Positions 38,082-47,314 of a DNA stretch of 64,000 nt are shown here, piece after piece. Source of the stretch: Nostoc carneum NIES-2107 (GTDB lineage Bacteria; Cyanobacteriota; Cyanobacteriia; Cyanobacteriales; Nostocaceae). Numbering within the stretch: the stretch's first letter is position 1; each line of letters begins with the position of its first letter. The notes beneath the pieces are model-generated. The model worked only from the letters and a program-made list of their open reading frames with translations. It did no database searches and was not told the DNA's origin. Both the position numbers and the translations under genes were made by a program. Location: assembly GCA_002368155.1 (NCBI GenBank), contig AP018180.1:5815430-5879429 (forward strand), read 5' to 3'.

Positions 38082-39890
38082 ATGCCTAAATTACTTAAAC
38101 CAGCATCACAAACCAAGATTCTCATTATTGATGACAAACTGGATAATATTCGCTTGTTAGCCAAAATTTTAGAGGCTCATAGTTATATTGTCCGGAAAGC
38201 TCTCAGTGGCAAAATAGTATTACAATCTGTGCAGCGAGAGCCACCAGATCTAATTTTGCTCGATATTAATATGCCGGATCTCAACGGCTATGAAGTGTGT
38301 CTACATTTGAGAAGTTTAGAAGCAACCAGAACTACTCCGATTATTTTTATCAGTGCCCTTGATAATATCAATAGTAAAGTTCTAGCCTTTGAATTAGGTG
38401 GGCAGGACTACATTACAAAACCATTTCATGAGTTAGAAGTCTTAGCCAGAATTAAAAATCAATTACTGATTCAGCAGCAAAAGCAACTCCTAATTGAGCA
38501 AAATCAACAATTAGAGCAGGAAATTCAACAACGTCAACTCGCTGAAGCTGAAATTCAGCGACTCAATCTTGAATTGGAACAACAAGTAAAACTTCGCACT
38601 TTAGAATTGCAGCAATCCTTAAACTTTGAAGCCACACTCAAACGCATTTCTGATAAAGTCCGCGATTCTCTTGACCAAAACCAAATTTTGCAAGTTGCTG
38701 TCAAAGAACTAGCTCTAGCCTTAGAGTTGAAATGCTGCGATGCTAGCCTTTATACCCGCGATCACCAATCCGCAATTATTCGCTATCAATATGTAGCATC
38801 AGGAGAACCTGTAACTCAGGGACAGATGCTATATATGACAGACGCACCAGAAATTTATCATCAGTTGGAACAACAAAAATCTTATTTCAGCTTTTGTCAA
38901 ATTCAGCCAATACCAATTCGCAATCATTCCGCGACCTTAGCCTGTCCCATTTTTGACGATCAAGTTGCAGAAACAGGGATTTTAGGTGACTTGTGGTTAT
39001 TTAAAGACACTGATTCTACTTTCACTGAAATGGAAATTAATTTGGTGCAACAAGTCGCCAACCAATGTGCTGTAGCCCTGCGTCAAGCTGATCTTTATCA
39101 AGCCGCCCAAGCCCAAGTCAAAGAACTACAACGCCTTAACCAACTTAAAGATGATTTTCTCTGCACCATCTCCCATGAATTGCGTACACCCGTTGCTAGT
39201 ATCAAAATGGGCATTGAGCTATTGAAAACCCTCAGCCAGCAAGCGGATGAGTTAACCAAGGAAGTGCGATCGCATGGGCAGGATCGTCAAGTCATCGAAT
39301 GTCTGAGTGTTTTGCAACAACAGTGCGATCGGGAATTGGAATTAATTGAAGACTTATTAAGCTTGCAATATTTAGAAGCGGGAGTCTACCCCCAACAACT
39401 CACTCAAATTCATCTTAGAGATTGGATTCTGCACATTATTGAGCCATTTCAAATCCAAATCCAAAATCAGCAGCAAATCTTAGAAATTAATCTAGCGCCA
39501 GACTTACCCACCCTCAACCTTGATGCTTTCAGCCTCAGCCGCATTCTTACAGAACTGCTGAATAATGCCCATAAATACACTCCCGCAGGTGAAACAATAA
39601 CGCTAGCAGCTAGCGTTATTCATCACAACACAGCAACACCACAACCCCAACCAATACTGCAAATAATTGTGGCTAACACAGGAGTAGAAATTGCTCCCGA
39701 AGAAATCCCCCGCATCTTTGATAAGTTCTACCGCATTCCCAATCACGACCCTTGGAAGCATAGCGGTACTGGCTTAGGGCTAGCATTAGTGAAAAAACTA
39801 GTTGCACAAATGAATGGGACGATAATTGCTGAAAGCGCTAACAATCGCACTCAGTTCCTTCTGCAATTTCCCATTCTCTCCAGACAGTGA
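38082..39890 (+). CDS. Receiver-GAF histidine kinase
   Basis: 602 residues from the ATG at 38082; a TTG five codons earlier is less likely. Domains: receiver (IDDK, acceptor Asp61 in LLDINMPDLNG, ITKPF), a Gln-rich coiled coil (140-185), a GAF without chromophore Cys (190-350), HisKA with His365 (ISHELRTP) and HATPase (ELLNNAHKYTP, GTGLGLALV). It lies 110 bp after the phytochrome and is the kind of second kinase that receives phosphate from an upstream hybrid kinase. Probably part of the same relay. Confidence 0.92.
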   Translation: MPKLLKPASQTKILIIDDKLDNIRLLAKILEAHSYIVRKALSGKIVLQSVQREPPDLILLDINMPDLNGYEVCLHLRSLEATRTTPIIFISALDNINSKVLAFELGGQDYITKPFHELEVLARIKNQLLIQQQKQLLIEQNQQLEQEIQQRQLAEAEIQRLNLELEQQVKLRTLELQQSLNFEATLKRISDKVRDSLDQNQILQVAVKELALALELKCCDASLYTRDHQSAIIRYQYVASGEPVTQGQMLYMTDAPEIYHQLEQQKSYFSFCQIQPIPIRNHSATLACPIFDDQVAETGILGDLWLFKDTDSTFTEMEINLVQQVANQCAVALRQADLYQAAQAQVKELQRLNQLKDDFLCTISHELRTPVASIKMGIELLKTLSQQADELTKEVRSHGQDRQVIECLSVLQQQCDRELELIEDLLSLQYLEAGVYPQQLTQIHLRDWILHIIEPFQIQIQNQQQILEINLAPDLPTLNLDAFSLSRILTELLNNAHKYTPAGETITLAASVIHHNTATPQPQPILQIIVANTGVEIAPEEIPRIFDKFYRIPNHDPWKHSGTGLGLALVKKLVAQMNGTIIAESANNRTQFLLQFPILSRQ

Positions 39891-39917
39891 TACAAGACAA
39901 TGATTTCAATAACAACT

Positions 39918-40321
39918 TTATTGACTGGAGATTTTGGCATGGATTTTTTCCCATTGCTCAATTTGATGAAGCAGTTCTAATCTGCGATCGCCTTCTACCC
40001 TACCGACTCCAGCAAACAAACCCTGACCATTCAACTGGTCGCGGTAGATAGAAATCATTTCAGTCAGCACTTTTTTATTACTTGCATTTCCTCCCCAGTG
40101 AAAGAATTTGCATCTAAGCGAATAATTCGTCTAGCTATTCTCTCTACAAGTTCCGATCTACTGATCTCAAAATTAGAGGCGATCTCATCCAATCCATTAA
40201 TACCAGTAGGAGTAAGAGCTAAATTTACCCTTTTCTTCACCTCGTCATACAACTCTGGTACGTCTTTTTGTCCTTTTTGACCTTTCTTGCCCATTACTAC
40301 TGAGTTATTAAACATCCTCAA
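39918..40321 (-). CDS. Small protein read in two frames over a dnaX-like slippery site
   Basis: The first frame starts at 40321 and encodes 85 residues (MGKKGQKGQKDVPELYDEVK, then an HTH-like EIASNFEISRSELVERIARR), ending at a TGA at 40064. Just before the stop is A AAA AAG in the reading phase (40076-40070). Slipping back one base there gives KKVLTEMISIYRDQLNGQG and about 50 further residues (GRVEGDRRLELLHQIEQWEK) to a stop at 39918. The downstream frame has natural protein composition. Either it is programmed -1 frameshifting, a one-base loss in the A run, or a sequencing error. The family is unknown to me; the first part resembles a small DNA-binding protein. Confidence 0.6.
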
Positions 40322-40563
40322 TCATAGTAAACACTAAGGGGCAGAGATTTTATTGCCTGTGTAAACCATTTAGTAATTGTGTAGTACCTAAATCAACGCT
40401 AATATAGGGATTGTGTAATACCTGAGATATTGCATTATAAGCAATTAATCTGGAAATTTAGTTGGGTTGATATAGAAGGGTCTGTAAGGCAATCACCATA
40501 AACTATAATCACTCTCAAATTTGCATAAGTTCACATTTCAGCTTTCAACATAAGAAATAATCT

Positions 40564-42462
40564 ATGCTTGGCTTTTTCCCATCTCCTTATCCAGATGAAA
40601 TTTTATACAGTATATTGGCGCGGTATCACATTAGAAGCGGTAACACAAGCCCAAAAATAACCCTCCGAGAACTATTTAATTCGGAAAATACCATAGCTAC
40701 TGTTGACCTACCTTCTAACCTGAATTCTTTGATGCAAAACATCAAATTAGTCTCAAATTATCAGGTAGAAGACTTCATATACAAACATACATTATTCCCT
40801 TTTTATAATGTTTTCTTACCTCCGAAGAGAGCTAGCCAAGTGATTGATTCCATGAAAGCAGAGTTCGGAGGAGATATTCATACCAGAGCCGGAATCATGG
40901 CTAGTTCTATAAAGATGCTAAGGTCTCTCCGGTTTTGTCCACAATGTTTGCAAGAAGATTTACAAAAATATGGAGAAGCATACTGGCATCGAATACATCA
41001 AATACCTGGAGTTTTAGTCTGTCCATTTCATTGCATAACTGTTCAAGATAGTATAATTTCCACACAAGGCTTAAACAGGCATGAATACTATGCTGCAAGT
41101 TCAGAAAATTGCCCTATCTCATCAATAGAAACTTATAGTGAGGAAACTTTAAATAAGTTGCTGTTGCTAGCTCAAGATAGCTGGTACTTAATTAATAGTA
41201 AATTTGTATCTAGAGAACTTGAATGGTTCCAGAAAAAATATATAGCATTATTGATTTCAAAAGGTTTTTCTACTGCATCAGGGAGAGTAAACCAGAAGAA
41301 ATTGCTAGATAATTTCTTGTTTTTTTATGGGCATGAAATTTTGACAGCAGTTAATTCAATGGTAAGTTACGAAAAGTCGCAAAATTGGCTATTCAGTATT
41401 TTCAGAAAACATAGGAAATCATTTCATCCTATTCGCCATTTACTCACAATTAGATTTTTATCAAATTCCCTGGATGAGTTTTTCAGCAATCATTATGAGT
41501 ATAAACCTTTCGGTGATGCTCCCTGGCTTTGCCTGAATGCTGCCACAGAACATTATCTTCAGGCAGTGGTCAATCATTTGGTTATTAGCCACTGTTTGGA
41601 TAATAAAAAGCCATTAGGTACTTTTTCCTGTTCCTGTGGCATGGTTTACTGCCGAACTGGCCCAGATGAAACAGAGGAAGATAAATTGCGAATCGGCAAA
41701 GTTATAAAATTTGGTTCAGTATGGGAACAAAAGCTCAAAGAATTGGTAGAAATACAAAAGTTAGGTTTACGGAAGACGGCAAGACAGCTAAATGTTGATC
41801 CTAGAACTGTAATCCGTTATACTTCGCTGTTGGGACTCAAAACTCATTGGAAATCTATTAAGGAAGCTAAACCATTAGATAAAGAAGTTTTAGAATTAAA
41901 TCCTGTAAATTATTTTAATAGTATAAACATTAAATACAGAGAAGCATGGAAAGATTTACAATACCAATATCCAGAAGCATCAAAAACTGCTTTGAGGAGA
42001 TTGGCTAAAGGAACCTATGCTTGGCTATATAGACATGATAAAGAGTGGCTCCACCAAAACTCACCAGATTTCAAAGTTTCTGTCCCCAGTTTAGGAAAAG
42101 TTGACTGGGTAAAAAGAGATAAGCAAGTTCTCGAAGAAGTAAAAAAAGCAGTATTATCACTTCTAAGTGCTGAGAAGCCTGTGAGAATAACTATTGGCAG
42201 AATAGGAAGAACTATTAATTTACTAGCACTATTAGAAAAACATTTGTCAGAAATGCCATTGACAAAAGCTTACTTAGACTCAGTCATAGAAACTGTCGAG
42301 GATTTTCAGATTCGGCGTATTCAATGGGCAATTCAGCAGCTTGATAATCACGGAGAAGAAATTCTTGCTTGGAAGGTGATTAGAGTTGCGGGTTTAGGTG
42401 AAAACTGCTCGGAAATAGTACAAGCATATCTGGAAAAAGAACTTTATATACGAATGTATTAA
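40564..42462 (+). CDS. tnsD: TnsD, glmS-site target selector
   Basis: 632 residues. The N-terminal TniQ domain (FFPSPYPDEILYSILARYHI, FCPQC zinc finger, CPFH) matches the short TniQ. A long C-terminus contains an HTH (LGLRKTARQLNVDPRTVIRY) and the Tn7 TnsD motifs YAWLYRHDKEWL, KVDWVKRDK and VEDFQIRRI. TnsD of Tn7 binds the 3' end of glmS and recruits TnsC. The position of this element, 24 bp after glmS, fits that role exactly. Unusually for a tns operon, it lies about 22 kb from tnsC, beyond the cargo and near the far end. Confidence 0.95.
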   Translation: MLGFFPSPYPDEILYSILARYHIRSGNTSPKITLRELFNSENTIATVDLPSNLNSLMQNIKLVSNYQVEDFIYKHTLFPFYNVFLPPKRASQVIDSMKAEFGGDIHTRAGIMASSIKMLRSLRFCPQCLQEDLQKYGEAYWHRIHQIPGVLVCPFHCITVQDSIISTQGLNRHEYYAASSENCPISSIETYSEETLNKLLLLAQDSWYLINSKFVSRELEWFQKKYIALLISKGFSTASGRVNQKKLLDNFLFFYGHEILTAVNSMVSYEKSQNWLFSIFRKHRKSFHPIRHLLTIRFLSNSLDEFFSNHYEYKPFGDAPWLCLNAATEHYLQAVVNHLVISHCLDNKKPLGTFSCSCGMVYCRTGPDETEEDKLRIGKVIKFGSVWEQKLKELVEIQKLGLRKTARQLNVDPRTVIRYTSLLGLKTHWKSIKEAKPLDKEVLELNPVNYFNSINIKYREAWKDLQYQYPEASKTALRRLAKGTYAWLYRHDKEWLHQNSPDFKVSVPSLGKVDWVKRDKQVLEEVKKAVLSLLSAEKPVRITIGRIGRTINLLALLEKHLSEMPLTKAYLDSVIETVEDFQIRRIQWAIQQLDNHGEEILAWKVIRVAGLGENCSEIVQAYLEKELYIRMY

Positions 42463-42510
42463 ATAACTGGAAATTTTTACCTATATTTCTTTTAATTAAA
42501 AGCTGAAAAC

Positions 42511-42539
42511 AAAAAAAAGACGTGAATTGAACCACGCCT
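42511..42539 (-). terminator. Terminator for the 42571-42876 gene
   Basis: On the minus strand AGGCGTG and CACGTCT pair (one G-U) over an 8-nt loop, followed by a run of eight T. It may also stop tnsD transcripts coming the other way. Confidence 0.7.
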
Positions 42540-42570
42540 CTAGGTGATGGAAAATAATTAATACCAGCGA

Positions 42571-42876
42571 TTAAGCCACATCCGCTACCAGCAAACCGTT
42601 AACAGCAATGATGAATAGCTGTGCTAACTCAGGAGTATCAAAGCAAGGTCTTTCATCTCTGTTACAGGGCTGTGCTACCCATTTACCCTCAAGGTTTTGA
42701 TAAAAAGTCCCAAGCAGATGAGAGCTGTTCCAAACGCGATAAAGTTCTCCAAGCTCATCTGGTACTGAGTCAATTTCAATTTCAGGAGCTATGGTTTCAG
42801 CAAGCTGGTCAATATATTCCTCAAACTCTAATTGAACCGAGGTTTGGTTATCGAATTCATCTTGTACAATCATCAT
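42571..42876 (-). CDS. Hypothetical acidic protein, 101 residues
   Basis: A Glu/Asp-rich soluble protein (FEEYIDQLAETIAPEIEIDS, then VWNSSHLLGTFYQNLEGKW). No motif, signal or membrane segment is recognised. It is convergent with tnsD, followed by its own terminator, and lies in the transposon near the far end. Unknown role; possibly cargo or a host-interaction protein. Confidence 0.6.
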   Translation of the reverse strand: MMIVQDEFDNQTSVQLEFEEYIDQLAETIAPEIEIDSVPDELGELYRVWNSSHLLGTFYQNLEGKWVAQPCNRDERPCFDTPELAQLFIIAVNGLLVADVA

Positions 42877-43004
42877 GAGTAACCTTTTTGATGGGGTTCA
42901 ACAAAGGGCGATCGCATTTCTCTTGGCTGAGGGCGGTCGCCTTTTTGATTTCATCAATATATTAGCTACTTTAGTAGCTAAAAACAATTAATGTATTTAA
43001 AACT

Positions 43005-43298
43005 TTAACTTGTAACTTCAACTATACTGAGGAAATCGCTTATAGATATTCCTAGTGCAGTACAAATAGCCTCTAATACTTTTATAGAAACACTTTCAGA
43101 CTCACCATACTCTAATTTTTTTAAGTTTTGATGAGAGCATTCACCGCCTCTAGCTGCGATTTCATTGGCTAATGATTGACGGGACTTTTTGCCACGCAAC
43201 TGCTTTAAAACTGCTCCTCTATCCTTGCTCCAGGTAACTGATACAACATCTGCAACATAAATGTACACTCTAGTTTTTTTCTCACTGTTATTGCTCAT
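43005..43298 (-). CDS. XRE-type helix-turn-helix regulator
   Basis: 97 residues. The HTH spans about 30-85 (RGKKSRQSLANEIAARGG, HQNLKKLEYGES, VLEAICTALGISISDFL), a Cro/C1 fold with a 29-residue N-terminal extension. It has no other domain, so it should bind DNA as a dimer. Small regulators near transposon ends often control transposition or cargo. That role here is inferred from position only. Confidence 0.85.
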   Translation of the reverse strand: MSNNSEKKTRVYIYVADVVSVTWSKDRGAVLKQLRGKKSRQSLANEIAARGGECSHQNLKKLEYGESESVSIKVLEAICTALGISISDFLSIVEVTS

Positions 43299-43775
43299 AT
43301 AATAGCTACAGCAGTAAACAAAATATAAAATTCTGAGCTACTACAGTTTACAAACTATGAGGATTTAACGTAAAAGTGAGTTTCCTTTAAATGAATTAGC
43401 GCTTCTGCTCCAGAACTGGTTTAGCTTCTACAGCTTTAAAAAGCTACCATAAGCAAGTACTCAAGACCTGAACATTTTTTGTTGTTGTGGATAAAAATGT
43501 ATTACTGAAACAGTGCGATCGCAATGTCAAGATTTTGATCTGCCTACCATTTATTCTCAAAGACGACAGACTGAACTAAATAGCAAGCTTGTAGAGGCGT
43601 TACAGATTTTATCGCTCTTTGACAGCTAGATGAAAGATAAGTTCAAGATAACTGTAACTGACGATTGCAGTTGCAAAAGAATGCGATCGCATAACATTTC
43701 TCACAGCAGGACTTCTAAACTTAATCTTCAACTTATTTAAGTATCCCAAATCTTTATCAGGAAAGGGTTTACAAA
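43299..43775. other. Non-coding DNA before the far transposon end
   Basis: No gene supported. A minus-strand frame at 43609-43812 starts within a TnsB site and is discarded. HIP1-type sites lie near 43516 and 43682. The three end repeats follow. Confidence 0.5.
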
Positions 43776-43916
43776 ATTGTTCAACCGTTTTATTCGATGT
43801 TTTTGCTGACAAGTAAGTATACTACAGAGAGTGTGCTTAAATTGTTCAACCGTTTTATTATGTAAATCACGATAGATTAAGCATTTGAGGCTCAAATATT
43901 GTTCAATCAAATTATT
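43776..43916 (-). repeat. Three TnsB-type binding sites, far end
   Basis: Inverted 19-bp sites at 43776-43794 and 43841-43859 (both ATTGTTCAACCGTTTTATT) and 43898-43916 (ATTGTTCAATCAAATTATT). Start-to-start spacing is 65 and 57 bp, unlike the 20-bp pitch at the glmS end. Tn7 shows the same asymmetry between its left and right ends. Confidence 0.9.
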
Positions 43917-43924
43917 TGTCTACA

Positions 43925-43929
43925 CTTGT
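43925..43929. repeat. Putative 5-bp target-site duplication, far side (CTTGT)
   Basis: CTTGT directly follows the terminal TCTACA and matches CTTGT at 12817-12821. Confidence 0.65.
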
Positions 43930-44173
43930 TGTGGAAACATAATAAAGTTATACAATTTCTCCTATGGGTGAGTATATTCCACCTGTAGGAAATTGTCTTT
44001 ATGGACAACTCATTCTCGATGGTCACGGAATGACTATCTTAGCACCTAACGCACCGCCGGATGGTGTTGTCTCTAACCCCCCAATACCCTCATAGCCGTA
44101 ACATACGCTACTTAACGGCTCCCCTTGCTTGCCAAAGCGATTGATTATTTTTCATTTGCAAGTCCCCCAGCCC
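43930..44173. other. Former glmS downstream DNA, mostly non-coding
   Basis: A 43-codon frame begins at ATG 43964 (MGEYIPPVGNCLYGQLILDG...) and ends at 44095. Its last third is a dispersed repeat (AACGCACCGCCGGATGG), so I do not call it as a gene. This is the sequence that would have lain next to glmS before insertion. Confidence 0.4.
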
Positions 44174-44205
44174 TTGACACTCCAGTGAACTGGAGGATTC
44201 AAGAT
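44174..44205 (+). promoter_or_regulatory. MerR-family operator/promoter of the P-type ATPase gene
   Basis: -35 TTGACA (44174-44179), then the palindrome CTCCAGTGAACTGGAG (44180-44195), then a -10-like CAAGAT with a 20-bp spacer. Overlong spacers holding a palindrome are the hallmark of MerR/CueR-activated promoters. Two more copies lie at 47245 and 48061. Confidence 0.8.
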
Positions 44206-44246
44206 AAAAGCAGTCTTGAACACGACTTGATCATTGGAGTCTGCAA

Positions 44247-46538
44247 ATGAAAAATACCACATTGAAGTTGCGCGGGATGAGTTGCGCTTCTTGTGCCAGA
44301 AGTGTAGAAGATGCGATTCGTGCTGTCCCTGGGGTGAATGAATGTAATGTAAACTTTGGGGCAGAACAGGCAACAGTTGATTATGACCCCAAAAGGACAG
44401 ATTTACAAGCTATCCAAGATGCAGTAGATGCAGCAGGTTATTCTGCTTTTCCCCTACAAGAGCAAAACTTGATGGCGGGAGAGGATGATGAGGAAAAGCG
44501 ACATCGCCTGCAGGAATCCCGTGATTTGCAGCGTAAGGTGACGGTAGGTGGGATTATTAGCACTGTGTTGGTAATTGGTTCACTACCAATGATGACAGGG
44601 TTAAACTTACCTTTTATTGCGATGTGGTTGCATAACCCTTGGCTGCAATTAGTGCTGACAACTCCTGTACAGTTTTGGTGTGGTTATTCCTTTTACGTTA
44701 ATAGCTGGAAGGCCTTAAAGCGCCATGCTGCGACAATGGATACGTTAATTGCATTAGGTACTAGTGCGGCATATTTCTATTCGCTGTTTGCAACTCTAGT
44801 TCCTGGCTTTTTCATTGCCCAAGGTTTGAGAGCAGATGTATATTATGAAACTGCGGCGATTGTCATTACTTTAATTTTATTAGGGCGGCTGTTTGAAAAT
44901 CGCGCTAAAGGACAAACTTCAGAAGCTATCCGCAAGCTAATTGGTTTACAGGCGAAAACTGCGCGGTTAATTCGTCACGGGCGAGAAGTTGATGTACCGA
45001 TTGAGCAAGTACAAATAGGTGATGTAGTGTTGGTACGTCCTGGGGAGAAAATTCCCGTTGATGGTGAATTAGTTGAGGGTACATCCACTGTTGATGAAGC
45101 GATGGTAACTGGTGAAAGTGTAGCAGTCAAAAAGCAACCAGGGGATGAAGTTATTGGTGCAACCATCAACAAAACTGGTAGTTTTCAGTTCCGCGCCACC
45201 AGAGTAGGTGCAGATACGGTACTAGCGCAGATTGTGCAATTAGTGCAGCAAGCTCAAGGCTCAAAAGCCCCCATTCAAAGACTAGCAGACCAAGTTACCG
45301 GGTGGTTTGTGCCAGCAGTAATTGCGATCGCCATCCTCACTTTCATAATTTGGTACAACATCATGGGTAATGTCACCTTGGCGTTGATGACCACAGTGGG
45401 TGTGTTAATTATCGCTTGTCCTTGTGCCTTGGGTTTAGCCACACCCACCTCTGTGATGGTTGGTACTGGTAAAGGTGCAGAAAACGGCATTTTAATTAAA
45501 GGCGCGGAAAGCTTAGAACTAGCACATCAAATTCAAACCATTGTGTTAGATAAAACAGGCACAATTACCCAAGGTAAACCCACAGTCACAGATTTTGTCA
45601 CAGTCAACGGCACAGCTAACGGCAACGAAATGCAGCTAATCCAACTAGCCGCCTCAGTAGAACGCTATTCCGAACACCCCTTAGCAGAAGCAGTTGTACG
45701 ATATGCTGAAACTCAAGAGACACAATTAATTGCCTCTGTACAGGATTTTGCAGCCATAGCAGGTAGTGGTGTCCAAGGTACAGTTGCTCATAGATTAGTG
45801 CAAATTGGGACACAACGCTGGATGGAAGAATTGGGTATTAACACTCAAGCCTTGCAACCAGACAAAGAACGCTTAGAATACCTGGGTAAAACCGCCGTAT
45901 GGTTAGCAGTTGACGGCGAAATCAAAGGAGTCATGGGGATAGCTGATGCTATTAAACCCACATCACCCCAAGCTGTGAGAGCATTACAAAGACTCGGTTT
46001 AGAAGTAGTCATGCTCACAGGCGACAACCAACGCACCGCCGAAAGCATTGCCCGTGAAGTCGGTATTACCAGAGTTTTAGCCGAAGTGCGTCCCGATCAA
46101 AAGGCGGCGGTGATTAAGTCACTGCAAGCAGGGGAACAGAGGAGCAGAAGAAAAACTCAGCACTCAATTGTCGCAATGGTTGGTGATGGTATTAATGATG
46201 CACCAGCCTTAGCACAAGCCGATGTGGGAATAGCAATTGGCACAGGTACAGACGTTGCGATCGCAGCTAGTGACATCACCTTAATTTCTGGCGATTTACA
46301 AGCCATAGTTACAGCAATTCAACTCAGCCGCGCCACCATTCGCAACATCCGCCAAAATTTATTCTTCGCCTTCATTTACAACGTTGCTGGTATTCCCATC
46401 GCCGCCGGGATTCTCTTCCCCTTCTTCGGCTGGTTACTCAACCCCATCATCGCCGGCGCAGCAATGGCATTTAGCTCAGTTTCCGTAGTCACCAACGCAC
46501 TACGCCTACGCAACTTCCACCCTAAAACCCTCAGCTAA
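44247..46538 (+). CDS. copA: Copper-type P1B ATPase
   Basis: 763 residues. One N-terminal HMA domain has GMSCASC (Cys13, Cys16). Membrane helices carry the metal-site CPC at 391-393 ([13 protein letters not shown]), with phosphorylation Asp435 in DKTGT and the hinge [16 protein letters not shown] marks the actuator domain. This is the motif set of Cu+ exporters, although some relatives move Ag+ or other metals. It is preceded by TGGAG and by a MerR-type promoter, so expression is metal-induced. The stop codon lies in a dispersed repeat shared with 30498. Confidence 0.93.
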   Translation: MKNTTLKLRGMSCASCARSVEDAIRAVPGVNECNVNFGAEQATVDYDPKRTDLQAIQDAVDAAGYSAFPLQEQNLMAGEDDEEKRHRLQESRDLQRKVTVGGIISTVLVIGSLPMMTGLNLPFIAMWLHNPWLQLVLTTPVQFWCGYSFYVNSWKALKRHAATMDTLIALGTSAAYFYSLFATLVPGFFIAQGLRADVYYETAAIVITLILLGRLFENRAKGQTSEAIRKLIGLQAKTARLIRHGREVDVPIEQVQIGDVVLVRPGEKIPVDGELVEGTSTVDEAMVTGESVAVKKQPGDEVIGATINKTGSFQFRATRVGADTVLAQIVQLVQQAQGSKAPIQRLADQVTGWFVPAVIAIAILTFIIWYNIMGNVTLALMTTVGVLIIACPCALGLATPTSVMVGTGKGAENGILIKGAESLELAHQIQTIVLDKTGTITQGKPTVTDFVTVNGTANGNEMQLIQLAASVERYSEHPLAEAVVRYAETQETQLIASVQDFAAIAGSGVQGTVAHRLVQIGTQRWMEELGINTQALQPDKERLEYLGKTAVWLAVDGEIKGVMGIADAIKPTSPQAVRALQRLGLEVVMLTGDNQRTAESIAREVGITRVLAEVRPDQKAAVIKSLQAGEQRSRRKTQHSIVAMVGDGINDAPALAQADVGIAIGTGTDVAIAASDITLISGDLQAIVTAIQLSRATIRNIRQNLFFAFIYNVAGIPIAAGILFPFFGWLLNPIIAGAAMAFSSVSVVTNALRLRNFHPKTLS

Positions 46539-46577
46539 GGGACTTCCAACTAAAAAATATGCTATCGCTTTTTTGGC
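46536..46577. repeat. Dispersed repeat TAAGGGACTTCCAACT...CTATCGCTTT, copy 2
   Basis: Matches 30498-30540 with few changes. Its first three bases are the copA stop codon. Confidence 0.6.
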
Positions 46578-46648
46578 AAGGGGGCAGGGAGCAGGGGAGA
46601 AATTCTTCATTCCAATTACCAATTACCAATTACCCATTACCAATAATT

Positions 46649-47218
46649 ATGATCAAAACAACCCTCATCAGTACTATAGCCAGTTTAGGCATTATCTTCG
46701 GAATCGCATTAGGTAAAGCTGTTGCCCAAACATCCCATGAAACCCATTCATCACCAACAGTCCAAACTAATCAATTTCAACGTATCGATCAGCCTTTAGG
46801 TAATAAAATAGCCGTGACTCTCGGCGGATTGGGATTAATTGGCTTAGAAATTTGGTGGTTTTTGCTGAGTAAACCCAAGTCTCAGAAAGCAGTTGCAACG
46901 GATGAGAATATTCAGGAAGTAACTGTGACTGTTGATGGCGGATATGATCCCAGCCGCATTGTAGTCCAAGCCGGGAAACCAGTTCGACTGAAATTTGCCC
47001 GCACAGATCCCAGCAGTTGTTTAGAGCAAGTTTTAATTCCAGACTTTCGCATCGCCGCAGATTTACCCCTAAATCAAGTCACAACTGTGGAATTTACACC
47101 CGAACAACCAGGTGAGTATGCTTTCACTTGTGGGATGAATATGTTTCGCGGTGCGATCGCAGTTCAAGCCGCAGACGCAACTGAAGAAACTGCTTCTACT
47201 CCAGTTAGTGTTTCATGA
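46649..47218 (+). CDS. Cupredoxin-like domain protein, membrane-anchored
   Basis: 189 residues from the ATG at 46649; codons upstream of it come from TTACCAA repeats and are not protein-like. A signal peptide (TTLISTIASLGIIFGIALG) and a second hydrophobic segment (KIAVTLGGLGLIGLEIWWFLL) are followed by a cupredoxin-type domain with VTVDGGYDPSRIVVQAGKPV and YAFTCGMNMFRG. The Cys and Met there are candidate copper ligands. It sits between the copper ATPase and the MerR regulator. Role inferred: periplasmic metal binding or hand-over during metal export. Confidence 0.82.
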   Translation: MIKTTLISTIASLGIIFGIALGKAVAQTSHETHSSPTVQTNQFQRIDQPLGNKIAVTLGGLGLIGLEIWWFLLSKPKSQKAVATDENIQEVTVTVDGGYDPSRIVVQAGKPVRLKFARTDPSSCLEQVLIPDFRIAADLPLNQVTTVEFTPEQPGEYAFTCGMNMFRGAIAVQAADATEETASTPVSVS

Positions 47219-47244
47219 GCTTGATGAAATGATACTTTTGATGC

Positions 47245-47276
47245 TTGACTCTCCAGTTAAATGGAGAGTTTAGTAT
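47245..47276 (+). promoter_or_regulatory. MerR-family operator/promoter of the merR gene
   Basis: -35 TTGACT (47245-47250), near-palindrome CTCCAGTTAAATGGAG (47251-47266), -10 TAGTAT (47271-47276); spacer 20 bp. It suggests autoregulation of the regulator. Confidence 0.8.
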
Positions 47277-47314
47277 AAAATCAGCAATCACATCTCACTG
47301 AGGATTTGGTAAGT

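Larger units (their letters stand above)
12821..43924 (+). mobile_element. Tn7-like type I-B CRISPR-associated transposon (CAST) at attTn7
   Basis: The ends are TGTAGAGGAATAATTCGGTT at 12821 and its imperfect inverse, ending ATTTGTCTACA, at 43924. Each end has three copies of a 19-bp TnsB-type site. Contents in order: tnsA, tnsB (interrupted), tnsC, tniQ, cas6-cas8-cas7-cas5, a CRISPR mini-array, signalling cargo, tnsD and an HTH gene. Insertion 24 bp after the glmS stop matches Tn7 homing, and the densely packed end faces glmS as the Tn7 right end does. The absence of cas3, cas1 and cas2 is typical of CASTs. Assignment to I-B rests on the Cas8/Cas7/Cas5 sequences resembling the MYXAN group and on the paired TniQ/TnsD. 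Confidence 0.93.

Noticed and set aside
43609-43812. 67-codon minus-strand ORF at the far transposon end
   Set aside because: Its first codons (NKTVEQF) are simply the TnsB-type site read backwards, and it overlaps the end repeats.
12821-43924. Type V-K or I-F CAST as alternative classification
   Set aside because: No Cas12k or I-F cas8/5 fusion; tnsA is present and cas6, cas8, cas7 and cas5 are separate genes of MYXAN/I-B character. No cas10d, so not I-D.
43964-44095. 43-codon ORF just outside the far transposon end
   Set aside because: No ribosome site, and its final third is a dispersed repeat; noted only in the intergenic entry.
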